A stretch of DNA of 64,000 nt from Desulfococcus sp041737845 (GCF_041737845.1 NZ_JBGSQX010000008.1:1-64000), one strand, 5' to 3'. Numbered from the stretch's first letter, positions 15,299 to 24,666 are shown. Numbers and translations are program-made. Notes: a model not told the origin generated them from the letters alone.

Positions 15299-16345
15299 GT
15301 GACCGAAGTTATGAAGCTATCCGCCGTCGAAAGGCTTCGACGTTTCTACAAACAGTTTTCAGGCAACGACCAGGTGCTTGTCCTGATCAATGCCGACCCC
15401 GATGCCATCGCCAGCGCCATGGCCGTCAAACGGCTCCTGTGGCGGAAGGTCGCCGGCGTTGCCATCTCGAACATCAACGTCATCAAACGGCCCGACAATT
15501 TGGCCATGGTTCGTCTTCTCGGCGTGAACCTGCTTCATGTGGACAACCTCAAGGGCGAAACCCGGTTCAATCGGATCGTGATCGTGGATTCACAGCCCAG
15601 CCACAATGACGCCTTTCTGAGGTTCAACCCGGATGTGGTCATCGATCATCATCCCAGGACGGACATGAACGTCCAGTTCGCGGATATCCGCCCGGAGTAC
15701 GGCTCCAACTCCACCATCCTGACGGAATACCTGCGCGCCGCGAGGATCAAGCCCTCGGTGAAACTCGCTACCGGGCTGTTCCACGCCATCAAGACCGACA
15801 CCCGGAATTTTGAGCGGCAGACCCTGATAGAAGACATCCGGGCCTTCCAGTTTCTGTTTCGATACGCCAATACCACGCTGGCCAGGAAGATCGAGCAGGC
15901 GGATCTCCGGCTCGATTTCCTGAAATATTTCAAAATCGCCATCGAAACCATGCGGGTCCACCGGGGGCGGGTGTTCGTCCATCTCGGGGAGGTCGTCAAT
16001 CCCGATGTCTGCGTATTGGTCGCCGATTTTTTCATGCGGGTGAACCCCGTCACCTGGAGCATCGTTTCAGGGGTGTGCGACGGGACGCTGATCCTGATCT
16101 TCCGAAACGACGGCATCCGGAAGAATGCGGGCACGGTGGCCAAGAAGAGCTTCTGTCAACTGGGGTCGGCGGGCGGCCACAAGAGCATGGCCCGGGCCGA
16201 AATTCCGGTCAGCTGCATTCCCGAGATGGTCGATATCCGTGACGAACGGCAGATGCTGCACTGGATTATTGACCGGATCGAGCAGAAACATCCGGTGGCC
16301 CAGAACTGCCGGAAAAACACCGTGGGTGCCGAGAGGGATGAATGA
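15299..16345 (+). CDS. DHH-family phosphoesterase, NrnA-like
   Basis: The 348-residue protein is a DHH/DHHA1 phosphoesterase of the NanoRNase/pAp-phosphatase type. Motifs are seen in order: INADPDAIASAMAV (metal-binding Asp residues), IVIVDSQPS, and the name-giving VIDHHPRTD near residue 120, then the glycine-rich GSAGGHKSMARAEIP of the DHHA1 domain. Such enzymes degrade short oligonucleotides or cyclic dinucleotide products, or pAp. The start is a GTG at 15299; the ATG at 15311 is an alternative. The next gene overlaps its last codons by four bases. Confidence 0.88.
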   Translation: MTEVMKLSAVERLRRFYKQFSGNDQVLVLINADPDAIASAMAVKRLLWRKVAGVAISNINVIKRPDNLAMVRLLGVNLLHVDNLKGETRFNRIVIVDSQPSHNDAFLRFNPDVVIDHHPRTDMNVQFADIRPEYGSNSTILTEYLRAARIKPSVKLATGLFHAIKTDTRNFERQTLIEDIRAFQFLFRYANTTLARKIEQADLRLDFLKYFKIAIETMRVHRGRVFVHLGEVVNPDVCVLVADFFMRVNPVTWSIVSGVCDGTLILIFRNDGIRKNAGTVAKKSFCQLGSAGGHKSMARAEIPVSCIPEMVDIRDERQMLHWIIDRIEQKHPVAQNCRKNTVGAERDE

Positions 16346-17127
16346 CGCGTCCATCCGGTGACCTGCGGGTCGTCGTTCTGGGGTCGGGGACCTGCGTGCC
16401 GTCTCTCCGGCGGAGTGCCTGCTCGGTATACATGGAGACCGGCGACGCCAGGATGCTCTTCGATCTGGGTCCCGGCACCATGCGCCGGCTGCTGGAAAAC
16501 GGCACGGAGATTTTCGAGATCACCCATATATTTCTGAGCCATTTTCACCCCGACCATTCCGGCGAGCTGGTACCCTTTCTCTTTGCAACCAAATACCCCG
16601 ACATCTCGCGGCGGAAAACGCCGCTGACCCTTGCAGGCGGAAGGGGAACGATTGCTTTTCTCGACGGGCTTTTCCGGGTTTACGGAAGCTGGATGGATCT
16701 CCCGGAGGCGCTTTTCCGGGTCATCGAATTCGATACGGCCGGCCCGGACGGCCGGGTGTTTGAATCCTTCCGTGTGGACACGGCTCCGGCGGCGCACAAC
16801 CCGGAGAGCATCGCCTTCAGGGTTACGTCGGCCGGCGGCAGGTCGGCCGTCTACTCCGGGGATACCGATTACAGCGAGAACCTGGTCCGGCTCTCGCATC
16901 TGGCGGATCTTCTGATCTGCGAAGCGGCCCTGCCGGATGCCATGAAGGTGGAAAAACACCTGACCCCCTCCCTTGCCGGAGAGATCGCCCGGCGTGCCTC
17001 GGCAAAGCGCCTGATGCTGACCCATTTCTATCCCCCGTGCGACGCGGCGGACATCCGGGGGCAATGCCGAAAAACCTTTTCAGGGCCCCTCCTGCTGGCG
17101 GAAGACCTGATGGCGGTGGTCTGGTGA
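16342..17127 (+). CDS. Metallo-beta-lactamase fold hydrolase, RNase Z-like
   Basis: The 261-residue protein has the MBL-fold metal motif HFHPDH (about residue 64) in the RNase Z-type context LSHFHPDHSGELVPFLF, the N-terminal VVLGSGTCVPSLRRSACS, and later YSGDTDYSENL and LMLTHFYP with the remaining metal ligands. The short length and lack of a clear tRNA-binding exosite arm make it more like a general RNase Z-family phosphodiesterase than a proven tRNA 3' processing enzyme. It overlaps the NrnA-like gene, so the two may act together on nucleic acid breakdown products; that is inference. Confidence 0.85.
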   Translation: MTRPSGDLRVVVLGSGTCVPSLRRSACSVYMETGDARMLFDLGPGTMRRLLENGTEIFEITHIFLSHFHPDHSGELVPFLFATKYPDISRRKTPLTLAGGRGTIAFLDGLFRVYGSWMDLPEALFRVIEFDTAGPDGRVFESFRVDTAPAAHNPESIAFRVTSAGGRSAVYSGDTDYSENLVRLSHLADLLICEAALPDAMKVEKHLTPSLAGEIARRASAKRLMLTHFYPPCDAADIRGQCRKTFSGPLLLAEDLMAVVW

Positions 17128-17140
17128 AAGGCAAACCCCG

Positions 17141-17866
17141 ATGCCCGTCTATCCCATAAATCTCAATGTGCAGGACCGCCTGTGCGTGGTGGTGGGCGGC
17201 GGCGCCGTCGGCGCCCGAAAGGCGCTCCTGCTGGTCCGCTGCGGGGCGCGGGTGACGGTGGTGAGCCCAGAGGTGACCGATGCCCTGCGGCCGGACATCG
17301 ACAGCGGGGCGGTCTGCTGGCGGGCACGCGGCTACTGCAGCGTCGACCTGGCTCCGGGTCCGTTTGCGTCGCTGCAGGAGGGCGGGGCGCCCGAGGAAAC
17401 GGCATCCGTTTCCGGGGCGGTCTTTCTGGTGATCGCCGCCACCGACAACCCCGCGGTCAATGCGCGGGTTGGGGCGGATGCCCGGAGAAGGGGCGTTCTC
17501 TGCAATATCGCCGACCGGCCCGAGGCGTGTGATTTCACCCTCCCGGCGGTGGTGTCGCGGGGGGACCTCACGATCACGGTGTCGACATCGGGCAGGAGCC
17601 CCGCGCTGGCCCGGAAGCTCCGCAAGGAACTGGAGACGCTCCTGGGGGAGGAATATGCGGTCGGCCTCAGGCTGATGGGGGCCGTCCGGAAGAAACTCCT
17701 GGGAGAGGGCCGCGATCCGGAAACCCACAAGATCCAGTTCCGGCGGGTAATCGACGGCGGGCTGATTTCCCTGATCAAGGAAGGCCGGTTCGCGGAGGTC
17801 GACCGGCTGCTCCTGGACGCCCTGGGCGAAGGCTATACCTTTGACTCCCTGATGAAAGCGGTTTGA
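17141..17866 (+). CDS. Siroheme synthase: precorrin-2 dehydrogenase / ferrochelatase
   Basis: The 241-residue protein corresponds to the N-terminal CysG module (Met8/SirC type), which oxidises precorrin-2 to sirohydrochlorin with NAD+ and may insert iron. It starts with the family signature MPVYPINLNVQDRLCVVVGGGAVGARKA (NAD-binding Rossmann site), then FLVIAATDNPAVNARV, CNIADRPEACDFTLPAVVSRGDLTI and TSGRSPALARKLR. It lies in a tetrapyrrole cluster before a CcsA/HemX protein and hemA. Siroheme is the cofactor of dissimilatory sulfite reductase, which would suit a sulfate reducer. The two genes after it are tightly spaced. Confidence 0.92.
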   Translation: MPVYPINLNVQDRLCVVVGGGAVGARKALLLVRCGARVTVVSPEVTDALRPDIDSGAVCWRARGYCSVDLAPGPFASLQEGGAPEETASVSGAVFLVIAATDNPAVNARVGADARRRGVLCNIADRPEACDFTLPAVVSRGDLTITVSTSGRSPALARKLRKELETLLGEEYAVGLRLMGAVRKKLLGEGRDPETHKIQFRRVIDGGLISLIKEGRFAEVDRLLLDALGEGYTFDSLMKAV

Positions 17867-17871
17867 CGGCC

Positions 17872-18705
17872 ATGATGGATACGATGAATATGCTCGTTAC
17901 GGCGACCATGGTGTTTTACGTCCTGAGCACCCTGGGGTATTTCGGCTATCTGTTCCTGCAGAAGGAGCCCTGGCAGAAACTCGGATTCGTGCTCCTGGGC
18001 ATGGGCTTTGCCTGCCATACCCTGCTGATCGGATATGCCTTTGTCCGCTTCGGGTCCCTTCCGGCCCACAACCTCCACCAGACCCTTCTCCTGGCCGGCT
18101 GGGCGGTCACGGGATTTTTTCTGGGATTCCAGTACCGGTTTCACCTGAAGGTGATGGGGGTGTTTGCCGCGCCGCTCGCGGCGTTCGTGATGATCGTCTC
18201 CTCCCGGCTGCCCGTCGAGCCGGCGCAGGTCCAGGCCCACTTCAGGAGTGTCTGGCTGATTTTCCACGTGGTCATCATTCTGGTCGGCGAGGCCGCCTTT
18301 GCCATGGCCTGCGGGGTGGGGATCCTCTACCTCGTGCAGGAGCACGCCATCAAGCACAAGAAGCGGGGGTTCTTCTACCGCCGCCTCCCGTCGCTGGATC
18401 TTCTTGACAGCACGGGATATGCGTGTATTGTTTCCGGATTCACCCTGCTCACCATTGGGCTGATCGGCGGGTTCCTGTATGCCAAGACCGTCTGGGGAAG
18501 GTTCTGGAGCGGGGACCCCAAGGAGGTCTGGTCGGGCATCATGTGGCTTTTTTACGCGGCCCTCCTTCACGAGCGGCTGACCGTCGGATGGCGGGGGCGG
18601 AAATCGGCGATCATGTCCATCATCGGGTTTGCGGTCCTCCTGTTTACATTTCTGGGCGTCAACATTTTTTTAAAGGGGCATCATGGAGAGTTTACACAAT
18701 GGTAA
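17872..18705 (+). CDS. CcsA/HemX-type cytochrome c assembly membrane protein
   Basis: The 277-residue protein has about eight membrane helices and the WWD-like haem-handling segment SGDPKEVWSGIMWLFYAALLHERL with an upstream conserved His. It is of the HemX/CcsA family: HemX genes commonly precede hemA, while CcsA proteins carry haem for cytochrome c ligation. The ATG at 17872 lies just after the siroheme gene stop; a TTG nine bases earlier is in frame. Its 3' end overlaps a possible early hemA start. Which of the two roles applies cannot be decided here. Confidence 0.85.
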   Translation: MMDTMNMLVTATMVFYVLSTLGYFGYLFLQKEPWQKLGFVLLGMGFACHTLLIGYAFVRFGSLPAHNLHQTLLLAGWAVTGFFLGFQYRFHLKVMGVFAAPLAAFVMIVSSRLPVEPAQVQAHFRSVWLIFHVVIILVGEAAFAMACGVGILYLVQEHAIKHKKRGFFYRRLPSLDLLDSTGYACIVSGFTLLTIGLIGGFLYAKTVWGRFWSGDPKEVWSGIMWLFYAALLHERLTVGWRGRKSAIMSIIGFAVLLFTFLGVNIFLKGHHGEFTQW

Positions 18706-18746
18706 GCGTCGTACAACAGGAGTCCTGTGATGGGGGGAGGCCGGCC

Positions 18747-20135
18747 ATGGAGGATAAAGACCCCTCGGGGCGGGCGGATTTCGGAGAATTGACGCCGACG
18801 TCCGCGGAAGCGGATTCAGGGCTGTGCTATCTGGAGTGCGGCAAGAGGAGGCCCCGTCTGGATATCGTGCTTCTGGGGCTCAATCACAAGACCGCCGGGG
18901 TGGAGCTTCGGGAATGCTTGGGCTTTTCCACCGCCGAAGCCGACCAGGCCCTGCGGAATTTTCAGGAATCGCCGGTCATCCGGGAGGTGTTCCTGCTGTC
19001 GACCTGCAACCGCGTGGAGATCCTGCTGACCACGCCGGATGCGCCCGCGGCGGTGGCGGCGGCCAAAACCTATCTCAGCGAATCCAAGCAGCTCCCGGTG
19101 GCGGATTTCGAATCCGCCCTGTACGTTCATCACGGAGACGAGGCGGTCCGCCATATCTTCCGGGTGGCGGCGAGCCTCGATTCCATGGTGGTCGGGGAGC
19201 CCCAGATTCTGGGCCAGATCAAGGAGGCCTACCGGGCCGCGGTCGACAAAAAGACCTCCGGGGTGATCCTGAACCGGCTCCTCCACAAGACCTTCTTCGT
19301 GGCCAAACGGGTGAGGACCGAGACCGGCATCGGCGACCACGCGGTCTCCATCAGCTATGCGGCCATTGAGCTCGGGCGCAAGATCTTTGGCACCCTCGAG
19401 GACAAAAAGGTGCTACTGGTGGGCGCAGGCGAGATGGCGGAACTTGCGGTGGAGCATCTGATCCGCCACCGCGTCGGGGAAATCCATGTCGCCAACCGGA
19501 CCTTCGAGAGGGGGGTGGCCCTGGCGGAACGGTTTCACGGAAAGGCCATCCGTTTCGAGGAGGTCCCCGACGCCCTCCATGACGTGGATATCATCATCAG
19601 TTCCACCGGCTCCCCCGGTTTCATCCTGCAGCGGGACCAGGTGAAGCAGGCGCTCCGGCCGAGAAAGAACCGACCGCTCTTTTTCATCGACATCGCCGTT
19701 CCCCGGGATATCGATCCGGAAATCAACCGCCTTTCCAATGTCTATGTCTACGATATCGACGACCTTGCGGGGGTCATCGAGGAGAACGTCGAAGACCGCC
19801 ATCGGGAGGCCCGGCGGGCCGAGGGGATCATCGACGAGATGGTCGTGCGGTTCCGGCAGTGGTACGGGCAGCTGGACATCGTGCCGACCATCGTGGCGCT
19901 TCGGGAAAAATTGTACGGGATCGCGGACGCCGAGGTCCGGAAGACCCTGAGCCAGTCTCTGGGCCATCTCCCTGCCGAGGACGGACAGGCGGTCCGGCGG
20001 ATGACCAATGCCCTGGTCAACAAGATCCTCCACGATCCGACCCTGTTTTTGAAGCGCAACGGGTGCCTGGGGGAGAAGTCGGTCTATCTGGACGCCGCCC
20101 GTAAACTTTTCAGGCTGGATGAGGATGAAATATGA
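18747..20135 (+). CDS. hemA: Glutamyl-tRNA reductase
   Basis: The enzyme reduces glutamyl-tRNA(Glu) to glutamate-1-semialdehyde, the first committed step of tetrapyrrole synthesis. It carries LDIVLLGLNHKTAGVELRE, the catalytic cysteine in VFLLSTCNRVEIL, EPQILGQIKEAY, the NADPH-binding VLLVGAGEMAELA and the C-terminal dimerisation helix. The start at 18747 has GGGGGGAGG six bases upstream; an ATG at 18699 is also open. Either choice leaves about 45 or more extra residues before the conserved region, longer than usual. Its last codons overlap fabD by four bases. Confidence 0.95.
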   Translation: MEDKDPSGRADFGELTPTSAEADSGLCYLECGKRRPRLDIVLLGLNHKTAGVELRECLGFSTAEADQALRNFQESPVIREVFLLSTCNRVEILLTTPDAPAAVAAAKTYLSESKQLPVADFESALYVHHGDEAVRHIFRVAASLDSMVVGEPQILGQIKEAYRAAVDKKTSGVILNRLLHKTFFVAKRVRTETGIGDHAVSISYAAIELGRKIFGTLEDKKVLLVGAGEMAELAVEHLIRHRVGEIHVANRTFERGVALAERFHGKAIRFEEVPDALHDVDIIISSTGSPGFILQRDQVKQALRPRKNRPLFFIDIAVPRDIDPEINRLSNVYVYDIDDLAGVIEENVEDRHREARRAEGIIDEMVVRFRQWYGQLDIVPTIVALREKLYGIADAEVRKTLSQSLGHLPAEDGQAVRRMTNALVNKILHDPTLFLKRNGCLGEKSVYLDAARKLFRLDEDEI

Positions 20136-21067
20136 AGAAAATCGCATTTCTGTTTCCCGGCCAGGGGTCCCAGTCCGTGGGCATGGGAAAGGACGTATTC
20201 GAGGCGTATGACGTCGTGAGGGACCGCTTTCAGGCGGCCGAGGAGATCACGGGGCTGCCCATATCCAGGCTCTGCTTCGAGGGCCCCATGGCCGCGCTCA
20301 CGGAGACGGTCCATCTCCAGCCCGCGGTGACCACGGTGAACCTGGCGTTTCTCGCCGTGCTGCAGCGGGAGGGGGTCACGCCCCATGTCGCCGCCGGACA
20401 CAGCCTTGGAGAGTACAGCGCCCTGTGTGCTGCGGGGGTCGTCTCCGAGGCGGACACGCTCCGGATGGTTTTCAAGCGGGGCGAACTGATGCACCGGGAG
20501 GCGACCCGGCACCAGGGGGCCATGGCCGCCATCATCGGCCTTCCCATCGAAACCGTGCGGGGCCTGGTCGCCCAAGTGGCGGACGGCGTCGTTTCGGTCG
20601 CCAACCACAACGCGGAAACCCAGATCGTCATCACCGGTTCTCCCGAGCCGGTGAAAAAGGTGTCGGAGCTGGCCGCGGCCGAGCGGGCCAAGGCCGTTCC
20701 GCTCAAGGTCAGCGGCGCGTGGCACAGCCGGCTGATTCAAGGCGCCGAGGCGGAGTTCCGCGAATTTCTGGGCACGATCGCCTTTCATCCGCCGGCCTGC
20801 GGGGTGATTCACAATGTCACGGCGGACCGCATGGATGACCCCGTCCGGATCCGGAGCCTCATGGCCGAGCAGTTGTGCAGCCCGGTCCGCTGGTACGATT
20901 CCATGCGCAAGCTCATGGCCGAAAAGGTCGATGTCCTTGTGGAGGTCGGTCCGGGGAAGGTGCTGGCCGGACTCGCGAAAAAAATACTGCCGAAGGCCTA
21001 TCCGTGCGAGGTCTATAATGTCAACGACAGGGAAAGCCTCGAAGCCTTTCTGAAAGGCGTGGCATAG
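20132..21067 (+). CDS. fabD: Malonyl-CoA:ACP transacylase
   Basis: The 311-residue protein has the standard FabD start KIAFLFPGQGSQSVGMGKD, the nucleophile serine in GHSLGEYSAL (about residue 90), the conserved arginine region and the histidine in VSGAWHSRLI. It loads malonyl groups onto acyl carrier protein for fatty acid synthesis. The rest of the fab cluster is not here; instead it is coupled to hemA by a four-base overlap (ATGA), a joining of two unrelated pathways. Confidence 0.95.
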   Translation: MKKIAFLFPGQGSQSVGMGKDVFEAYDVVRDRFQAAEEITGLPISRLCFEGPMAALTETVHLQPAVTTVNLAFLAVLQREGVTPHVAAGHSLGEYSALCAAGVVSEADTLRMVFKRGELMHREATRHQGAMAAIIGLPIETVRGLVAQVADGVVSVANHNAETQIVITGSPEPVKKVSELAAAERAKAVPLKVSGAWHSRLIQGAEAEFREFLGTIAFHPPACGVIHNVTADRMDDPVRIRSLMAEQLCSPVRWYDSMRKLMAEKVDVLVEVGPGKVLAGLAKKILPKAYPCEVYNVNDRESLEAFLKGVA

Positions 21068-21071
21068 CCGG

Positions 21072-21491
21072 TCAGGAATCCACGCCAGAGGATGTTTCGG
21101 GGGGAAATTTGAAGAACTGGACGCCTTCGTCCTTGAGGAGTTTCTCTTCATCGGCGGTGCTGTTGCCCCGGATATTCCGGGGTTCGACGGCGCCGTAATG
21201 GATTTTGAGGGCCTCCTTGGCGAAGTCGCACCCCACATCCTCGAAGTTCTTGTCCACAAACTCCGTGAGCCGCCGGCCGATCTTCGCCAGGTCCTCCCGG
21301 GAAGGCGGCGGCTCCGGCGCGGTATGGGAGGATTTGATGGCAAATGCGGAAGGGATTTTCGAAGCGGTCGTGTTTCCGCAGACCGGGCAGACGACCAGCC
21401 CGTTTTCCATCTGCGCCTCAAAAGCCCGACTGTCTTGGAACCATCCTTCGAAGAGATGGCCGTTGGCGCATTGCAGGTCAAATACGATCAT
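21072..21491 (-). CDS. DUF1178 family protein
   Basis: The 139-residue protein begins MIVFDLQCANGHLFEGWF and has the paired cysteines CANGH and CPVCGN, a small zinc-ribbon, followed by the middle ending AKEALKIHYGAVEPRNIRGNST that is characteristic of DUF1178. Function is unknown. It is convergent with fabD and separated from it by only four bases, and is divergent from the SH3 gene. Confidence 0.88.
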   Translation of the reverse strand: MIVFDLQCANGHLFEGWFQDSRAFEAQMENGLVVCPVCGNTTASKIPSAFAIKSSHTAPEPPPSREDLAKIGRRLTEFVDKNFEDVGCDFAKEALKIHYGAVEPRNIRGNSTADEEKLLKDEGVQFFKFPPETSSGVDS

Positions 21492-21663
21492 CGATCTTGC
21501 CTCTGATTGCAGGGGTTATCAAGCCTGACGACCGTTAAATTACCATAACGACCCATCTTTTCAAAGAGATTATTGACGGAACATTTTTTTTTGACGTATG
21601 TATACAGACCTTCCCGACAGGCGCCGAAGATTAACCGACAGATCCCATGGAGACGGTTCACTG

Positions 21664-22317
21664 ATGAAAAAAGTGCTTTCGATCGGAATGTTGCTTTTGG
21701 TTTTTTCCACGGCCGCGCTGGCCGAGAGGATGTATGTCAGCGACAAGATCCGGATTACGGTTCGGACGGGTCCCGGCATCGATTTCAAGGTCATTGCGGA
21801 AGCCGAGTCCGGGCAGATGATGGACGTGCAGGAGGAGAGGGCGGGGTGGAGCCGTGTCATCCTGACGAGTGGAAAGGAAGGGTGGGTGCTTTCCCGCTTT
21901 CTCGCGAAAACCAGGACCCGGGGAGATCAGGTCAAGACGCTTCAGATTGCCCATGACGAGTTGAAGACCCAGGTGGATGTCCTGAAGACGGAGAACGAGA
22001 CGCTGAAGGAGGAAAACCAGAAGCTCGATCTCCTGACCGGTGAAAATCGGCGGGCGTTGGAGGAAATATCCCACGCCTACGAGGTCCTCAAGGCGGAGTC
22101 CAAGGACTACCTGAAGCTCAAGTCTGACTACGAAAACGCCGTTTCCCGCATCGAGGAGCAGAAAATCGCGGCGGAGCGGCTGAAAAACCGCATGGAGGCG
22201 TCGGCGTGGAAGGAAAACGCCGCTTTTTTTATCGGCGGCGGTGTTCTGGTGATGCTGGGATTCGCCATCGGGGCGTTGAGCCGGGGAGGGGACAAGCGGA
22301 GATCGTCTCTTCTATAG
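21664..22317 (+). CDS. SH3-domain, coiled-coil membrane protein (YgiM-like)
   Basis: The 217-residue protein has a signal peptide (to about residue 20, AALAERMYVSD), a bacterial SH3 domain (about 22-85, ITVRTGPGIDFKVI and GWSRVILTSGKEGWVLSRFL), a coiled coil (about 95-185) and a C-terminal membrane helix (FFIGGGVLVMLGFAIGAL) with a basic tail. This is the layout of YgiM-type envelope proteins, which are probably peptidoglycan-linked. The start at 21664 gives the signal peptide and follows a GGAGA sequence; an upstream ATG adds an unlikely charged stretch. Confidence 0.88.
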   Translation: MKKVLSIGMLLLVFSTAALAERMYVSDKIRITVRTGPGIDFKVIAEAESGQMMDVQEERAGWSRVILTSGKEGWVLSRFLAKTRTRGDQVKTLQIAHDELKTQVDVLKTENETLKEENQKLDLLTGENRRALEEISHAYEVLKAESKDYLKLKSDYENAVSRIEEQKIAAERLKNRMEASAWKENAAFFIGGGVLVMLGFAIGALSRGGDKRRSSLL

Positions 22318-22467
22318 TTAAACGGGGATCCTCCCCACGCCGCGGGCTCGCCGGACGGGGCGCCACGCGTTGACATTCCTGAATTTGGCATTAATTTTTT
22401 CCATAGTTCAGCGAGTGTGGCGTTTGCGGTTACACATTTATCATGAGTCGGGAAATCAGGACGTTAG

Positions 22468-23583
22468 ATGACGACAAAAAGGGATTATTACGAGGTTTTG
22501 GGCGTAAGCCGCGACGCGAGCGAGAGCGAAATCAAGAGCCGGTATCGCAAGCTCGCCATGCAGTACCATCCGGATCGGAACCCGGACGACAAGGCCGCGG
22601 AGGAGAAGTTCAAGGAGGCGGCCGAATCATACGATGTCCTCCGCGATCCTCAGAAACGGGGCATATATGATCAATACGGCCACCAGGGCCTTGAAGGGCA
22701 GGGCTTCTCCGGTTTTGGCGGTTTTGATGACATCTTCTCCAGTTTCGGGGACATATTCGAGGATTTTTTCGGGTTTGGGTCGAGCCGCCGGTCGGGGAGC
22801 CGGACGCGCCGCGGCGCCGATCTCCGGTATGACATGAAGCTCTCCTTCATGGAGGCCGCCTTCGGCGCGGAAACCCAGATCAACGTGGAGAAGCTGGCCA
22901 ACTGCCCGAGCTGCGGCGGCAATGGCTGCGAGCCGGGGACGAAGCCTGAATCCTGCTCCCATTGCGGCGGTTCCGGCCAGATATCCCGGTCCCAGGGATT
23001 TTTCACGGTCCGGACCACCTGCCCCTACTGCCGGGGGAACGGACAGATGATCGGCAGCCCCTGCAACAACTGCCGGGGCGCGGGAAAGGTGCGGGTCAGC
23101 AAGAAGGTGGCCGTGAAGATACCGGCAGGCGTGGACAACGGGTCGCGGCTTCGCCTGAGCGGCGAGGGCGAGCCCGGGGAAAACGGCGGGCCGCCGGGTG
23201 ATCTCTATGTATTCGTTCATGTCACCCCCCACGAATTCTTCGAGCGCCACAATATCGATGTGATCTGCCAGGTGCCCATTTCGTTCATTCAGGCTGCCCT
23301 GGGGGACAAGATCCAGGTGCCCACGCTCCAGGGCGACAAGACCCTGGTGATTCCCAAGGGAACCCAGCCCGGGGAATTGTTCCGGTTTCACGGCGAGGGT
23401 ATCCCCTCCCTCAAGAACGGTCGGCGGGGCGATCAGGTCATCCAGGTGGACATCAAGACGCCGACCAGCCTGAACAGGAAGCAGGAGGCGCTGCTGAAGG
23501 AGTTTGCCAAGCTTGAAGAAGGCAAATTCTCAAACAAACTCAGAAATATGCTGAAATCCACAACGGCCGGGGCGGTGAGATAG
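22468..23583 (+). CDS. dnaJ: Chaperone DnaJ
   Basis: The 371-residue protein has a full type I DnaJ layout: J domain (1-70) with the HPD motif in YHPDRNPDD, a Gly/Phe-rich region (about 73-108), four CxxCxGxG zinc motifs (CPSCGGNG, CSHCGGSG, CPYCRGNG, CNNCRGAG, about 147-215) and C-terminal substrate domains. It stimulates DnaK and can hold unfolded clients. No dnaK or grpE is nearby. The queD gene follows after 22 bases. Confidence 0.96.
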   Translation: MTTKRDYYEVLGVSRDASESEIKSRYRKLAMQYHPDRNPDDKAAEEKFKEAAESYDVLRDPQKRGIYDQYGHQGLEGQGFSGFGGFDDIFSSFGDIFEDFFGFGSSRRSGSRTRRGADLRYDMKLSFMEAAFGAETQINVEKLANCPSCGGNGCEPGTKPESCSHCGGSGQISRSQGFFTVRTTCPYCRGNGQMIGSPCNNCRGAGKVRVSKKVAVKIPAGVDNGSRLRLSGEGEPGENGGPPGDLYVFVHVTPHEFFERHNIDVICQVPISFIQAALGDKIQVPTLQGDKTLVIPKGTQPGELFRFHGEGIPSLKNGRRGDQVIQVDIKTPTSLNRKQEALLKEFAKLEEGKFSNKLRNMLKSTTAGAVR

Positions 23584-23605
23584 AAACCCGAATGCGGAGA
23601 CTGTT

Positions 23606-23980
23606 ATGTTTGAGCTGAAGATCCTGACCCGTTTTGCCGCCGCCCACCAGTTGAAAATGGTGGGGCAGAAGTGTGAAAACCTTCACGGCCATAACTGGAA
23701 GGTGGAGGTCTGCGTCGGAGGGGAGCGCCTGAACGAGGCCGGCGTCCTCATGGATTTCGGGGATGTCAAACGGCATGTGGCCGCCATCATCGATGACATC
23801 GACCACAAATTCCTCAACGAACTGGAATTTTTCAAAAGCGTCGAGCAGCCCTCGTCCGAAAGAATCGCCGTCTACATCGCCCAGGAACTGCTGAAAAGAA
23901 TTGTCGATCCGGGGATCAAGGTCACCCGGGTCAGCGCATGGGAATCGGACGACGCCTGTGCGACTTACATCCTTCCCTGA
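23606..23980 (+). CDS. queD: 6-carboxytetrahydropterin synthase QueD
   Basis: The 124-residue protein belongs to the 6-pyruvoyltetrahydropterin synthase family. Zinc-binding histidines are in FAAAHQL and LHGHNW, the catalytic Cys lies in KCENLHGHNW, and DFGDVK and LDH-like DIDHKFLNEL follow. It converts dihydroneopterin triphosphate to 6-carboxytetrahydropterin in queuosine synthesis. The C-terminal WESDDACATYIL includes the conserved substrate Glu. It follows dnaJ closely and is convergent with pyrE. Confidence 0.93.
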   Translation: MFELKILTRFAAAHQLKMVGQKCENLHGHNWKVEVCVGGERLNEAGVLMDFGDVKRHVAAIIDDIDHKFLNELEFFKSVEQPSSERIAVYIAQELLKRIVDPGIKVTRVSAWESDDACATYILP

Positions 23981-24108
23981 TCGAAGCCCATCCCGCCCGG
24001 ACGCGGCCGATTTCCGGGCCGGGGTGTTTTCGTCGGACCCCCCGGTTCAAGGAACCCGCGCGGAAGCGGCGATGCCCGCCGGGGTTCAGCGCCCCGGGAG
24101 AGGCGTTT

Positions 24109-24666
24109 TCAGAAGGCTCGCCACTGGCGGATGAGTTCGTCCCGGGTGATGATCGCCGTGGTATCCGGAACATATTTTTGTATATTTTCGAGGCCGCCCT
24201 CCTGCCGGTCGACGAGGACGACGGCCTTGACAACCTCCATGCCCTCGGAGCGCGCCCGCTCGATGGCCTTGATGGTGGACCCGCCGGTGGTGGCGACGTC
24301 ATCGATGATGGCCACCCGGTCCCCCGCAGCCATGTCCCCCTCAATCCACCGAATGATGCCGTGGTCCTTCTGTTCCTTTCGAATGGAAAAGGCCCGGATG
24401 GGATGTTTGTTGAGTTCGGAGGCGAATGCCGCGGCAACGGCGATGGGGTCCGCCCCGAAGGTGAGCCCCCCGATGCCCGCGATATCCGCATCCCTGACCG
24501 CATTGAAGACGAGGTGCCCGGCCAGGAACATCCCCCGGGGGTCCAGGGTCGTGGGTTTGCAATTGACATAAAAACGGCTCATGCGGCCCGAGACCAGCTT
24601 GAAAACAGGCTTTTCACTGTATTTGAAGGATTTTCGGCACAGAATTTCGATCAACTCCTGTTTCAT
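24109..24666 (-). CDS. pyrE: Orotate phosphoribosyltransferase
   Basis: The 185-residue protein carries the PRPP-binding motif RVAIIDDVATTGGSTIKAI and the flexible catalytic loop IRKEQKDHG, and so attaches ribose-phosphate to orotate in pyrimidine synthesis. Upstream regulation is visible: a sigma70-type promoter at 24862-24890, a pyrimidine-rich leader, a strong terminator hairpin with a T-run, and an in-frame leader frame that ends with an ATGA overlap at the pyrE start. This is the arrangement expected for pyrimidine-controlled attenuation. Confidence 0.93.
   Translation of the reverse strand: MKQELIEILCRKSFKYSEKPVFKLVSGRMSRFYVNCKPTTLDPRGMFLAGHLVFNAVRDADIAGIGGLTFGADPIAVAAAFASELNKHPIRAFSIRKEQKDHGIIRWIEGDMAAGDRVAIIDDVATTGGSTIKAIERARSEGMEVVKAVVLVDRQEGGLENIQKYVPDTTAIITRDELIRQWRAF

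Noticed and set aside
22369..22400. Promoter or heat-shock element before dnaJ
   Set aside because: TTGACA is present but no acceptable -10 or sigma32 element follows at the right spacing.
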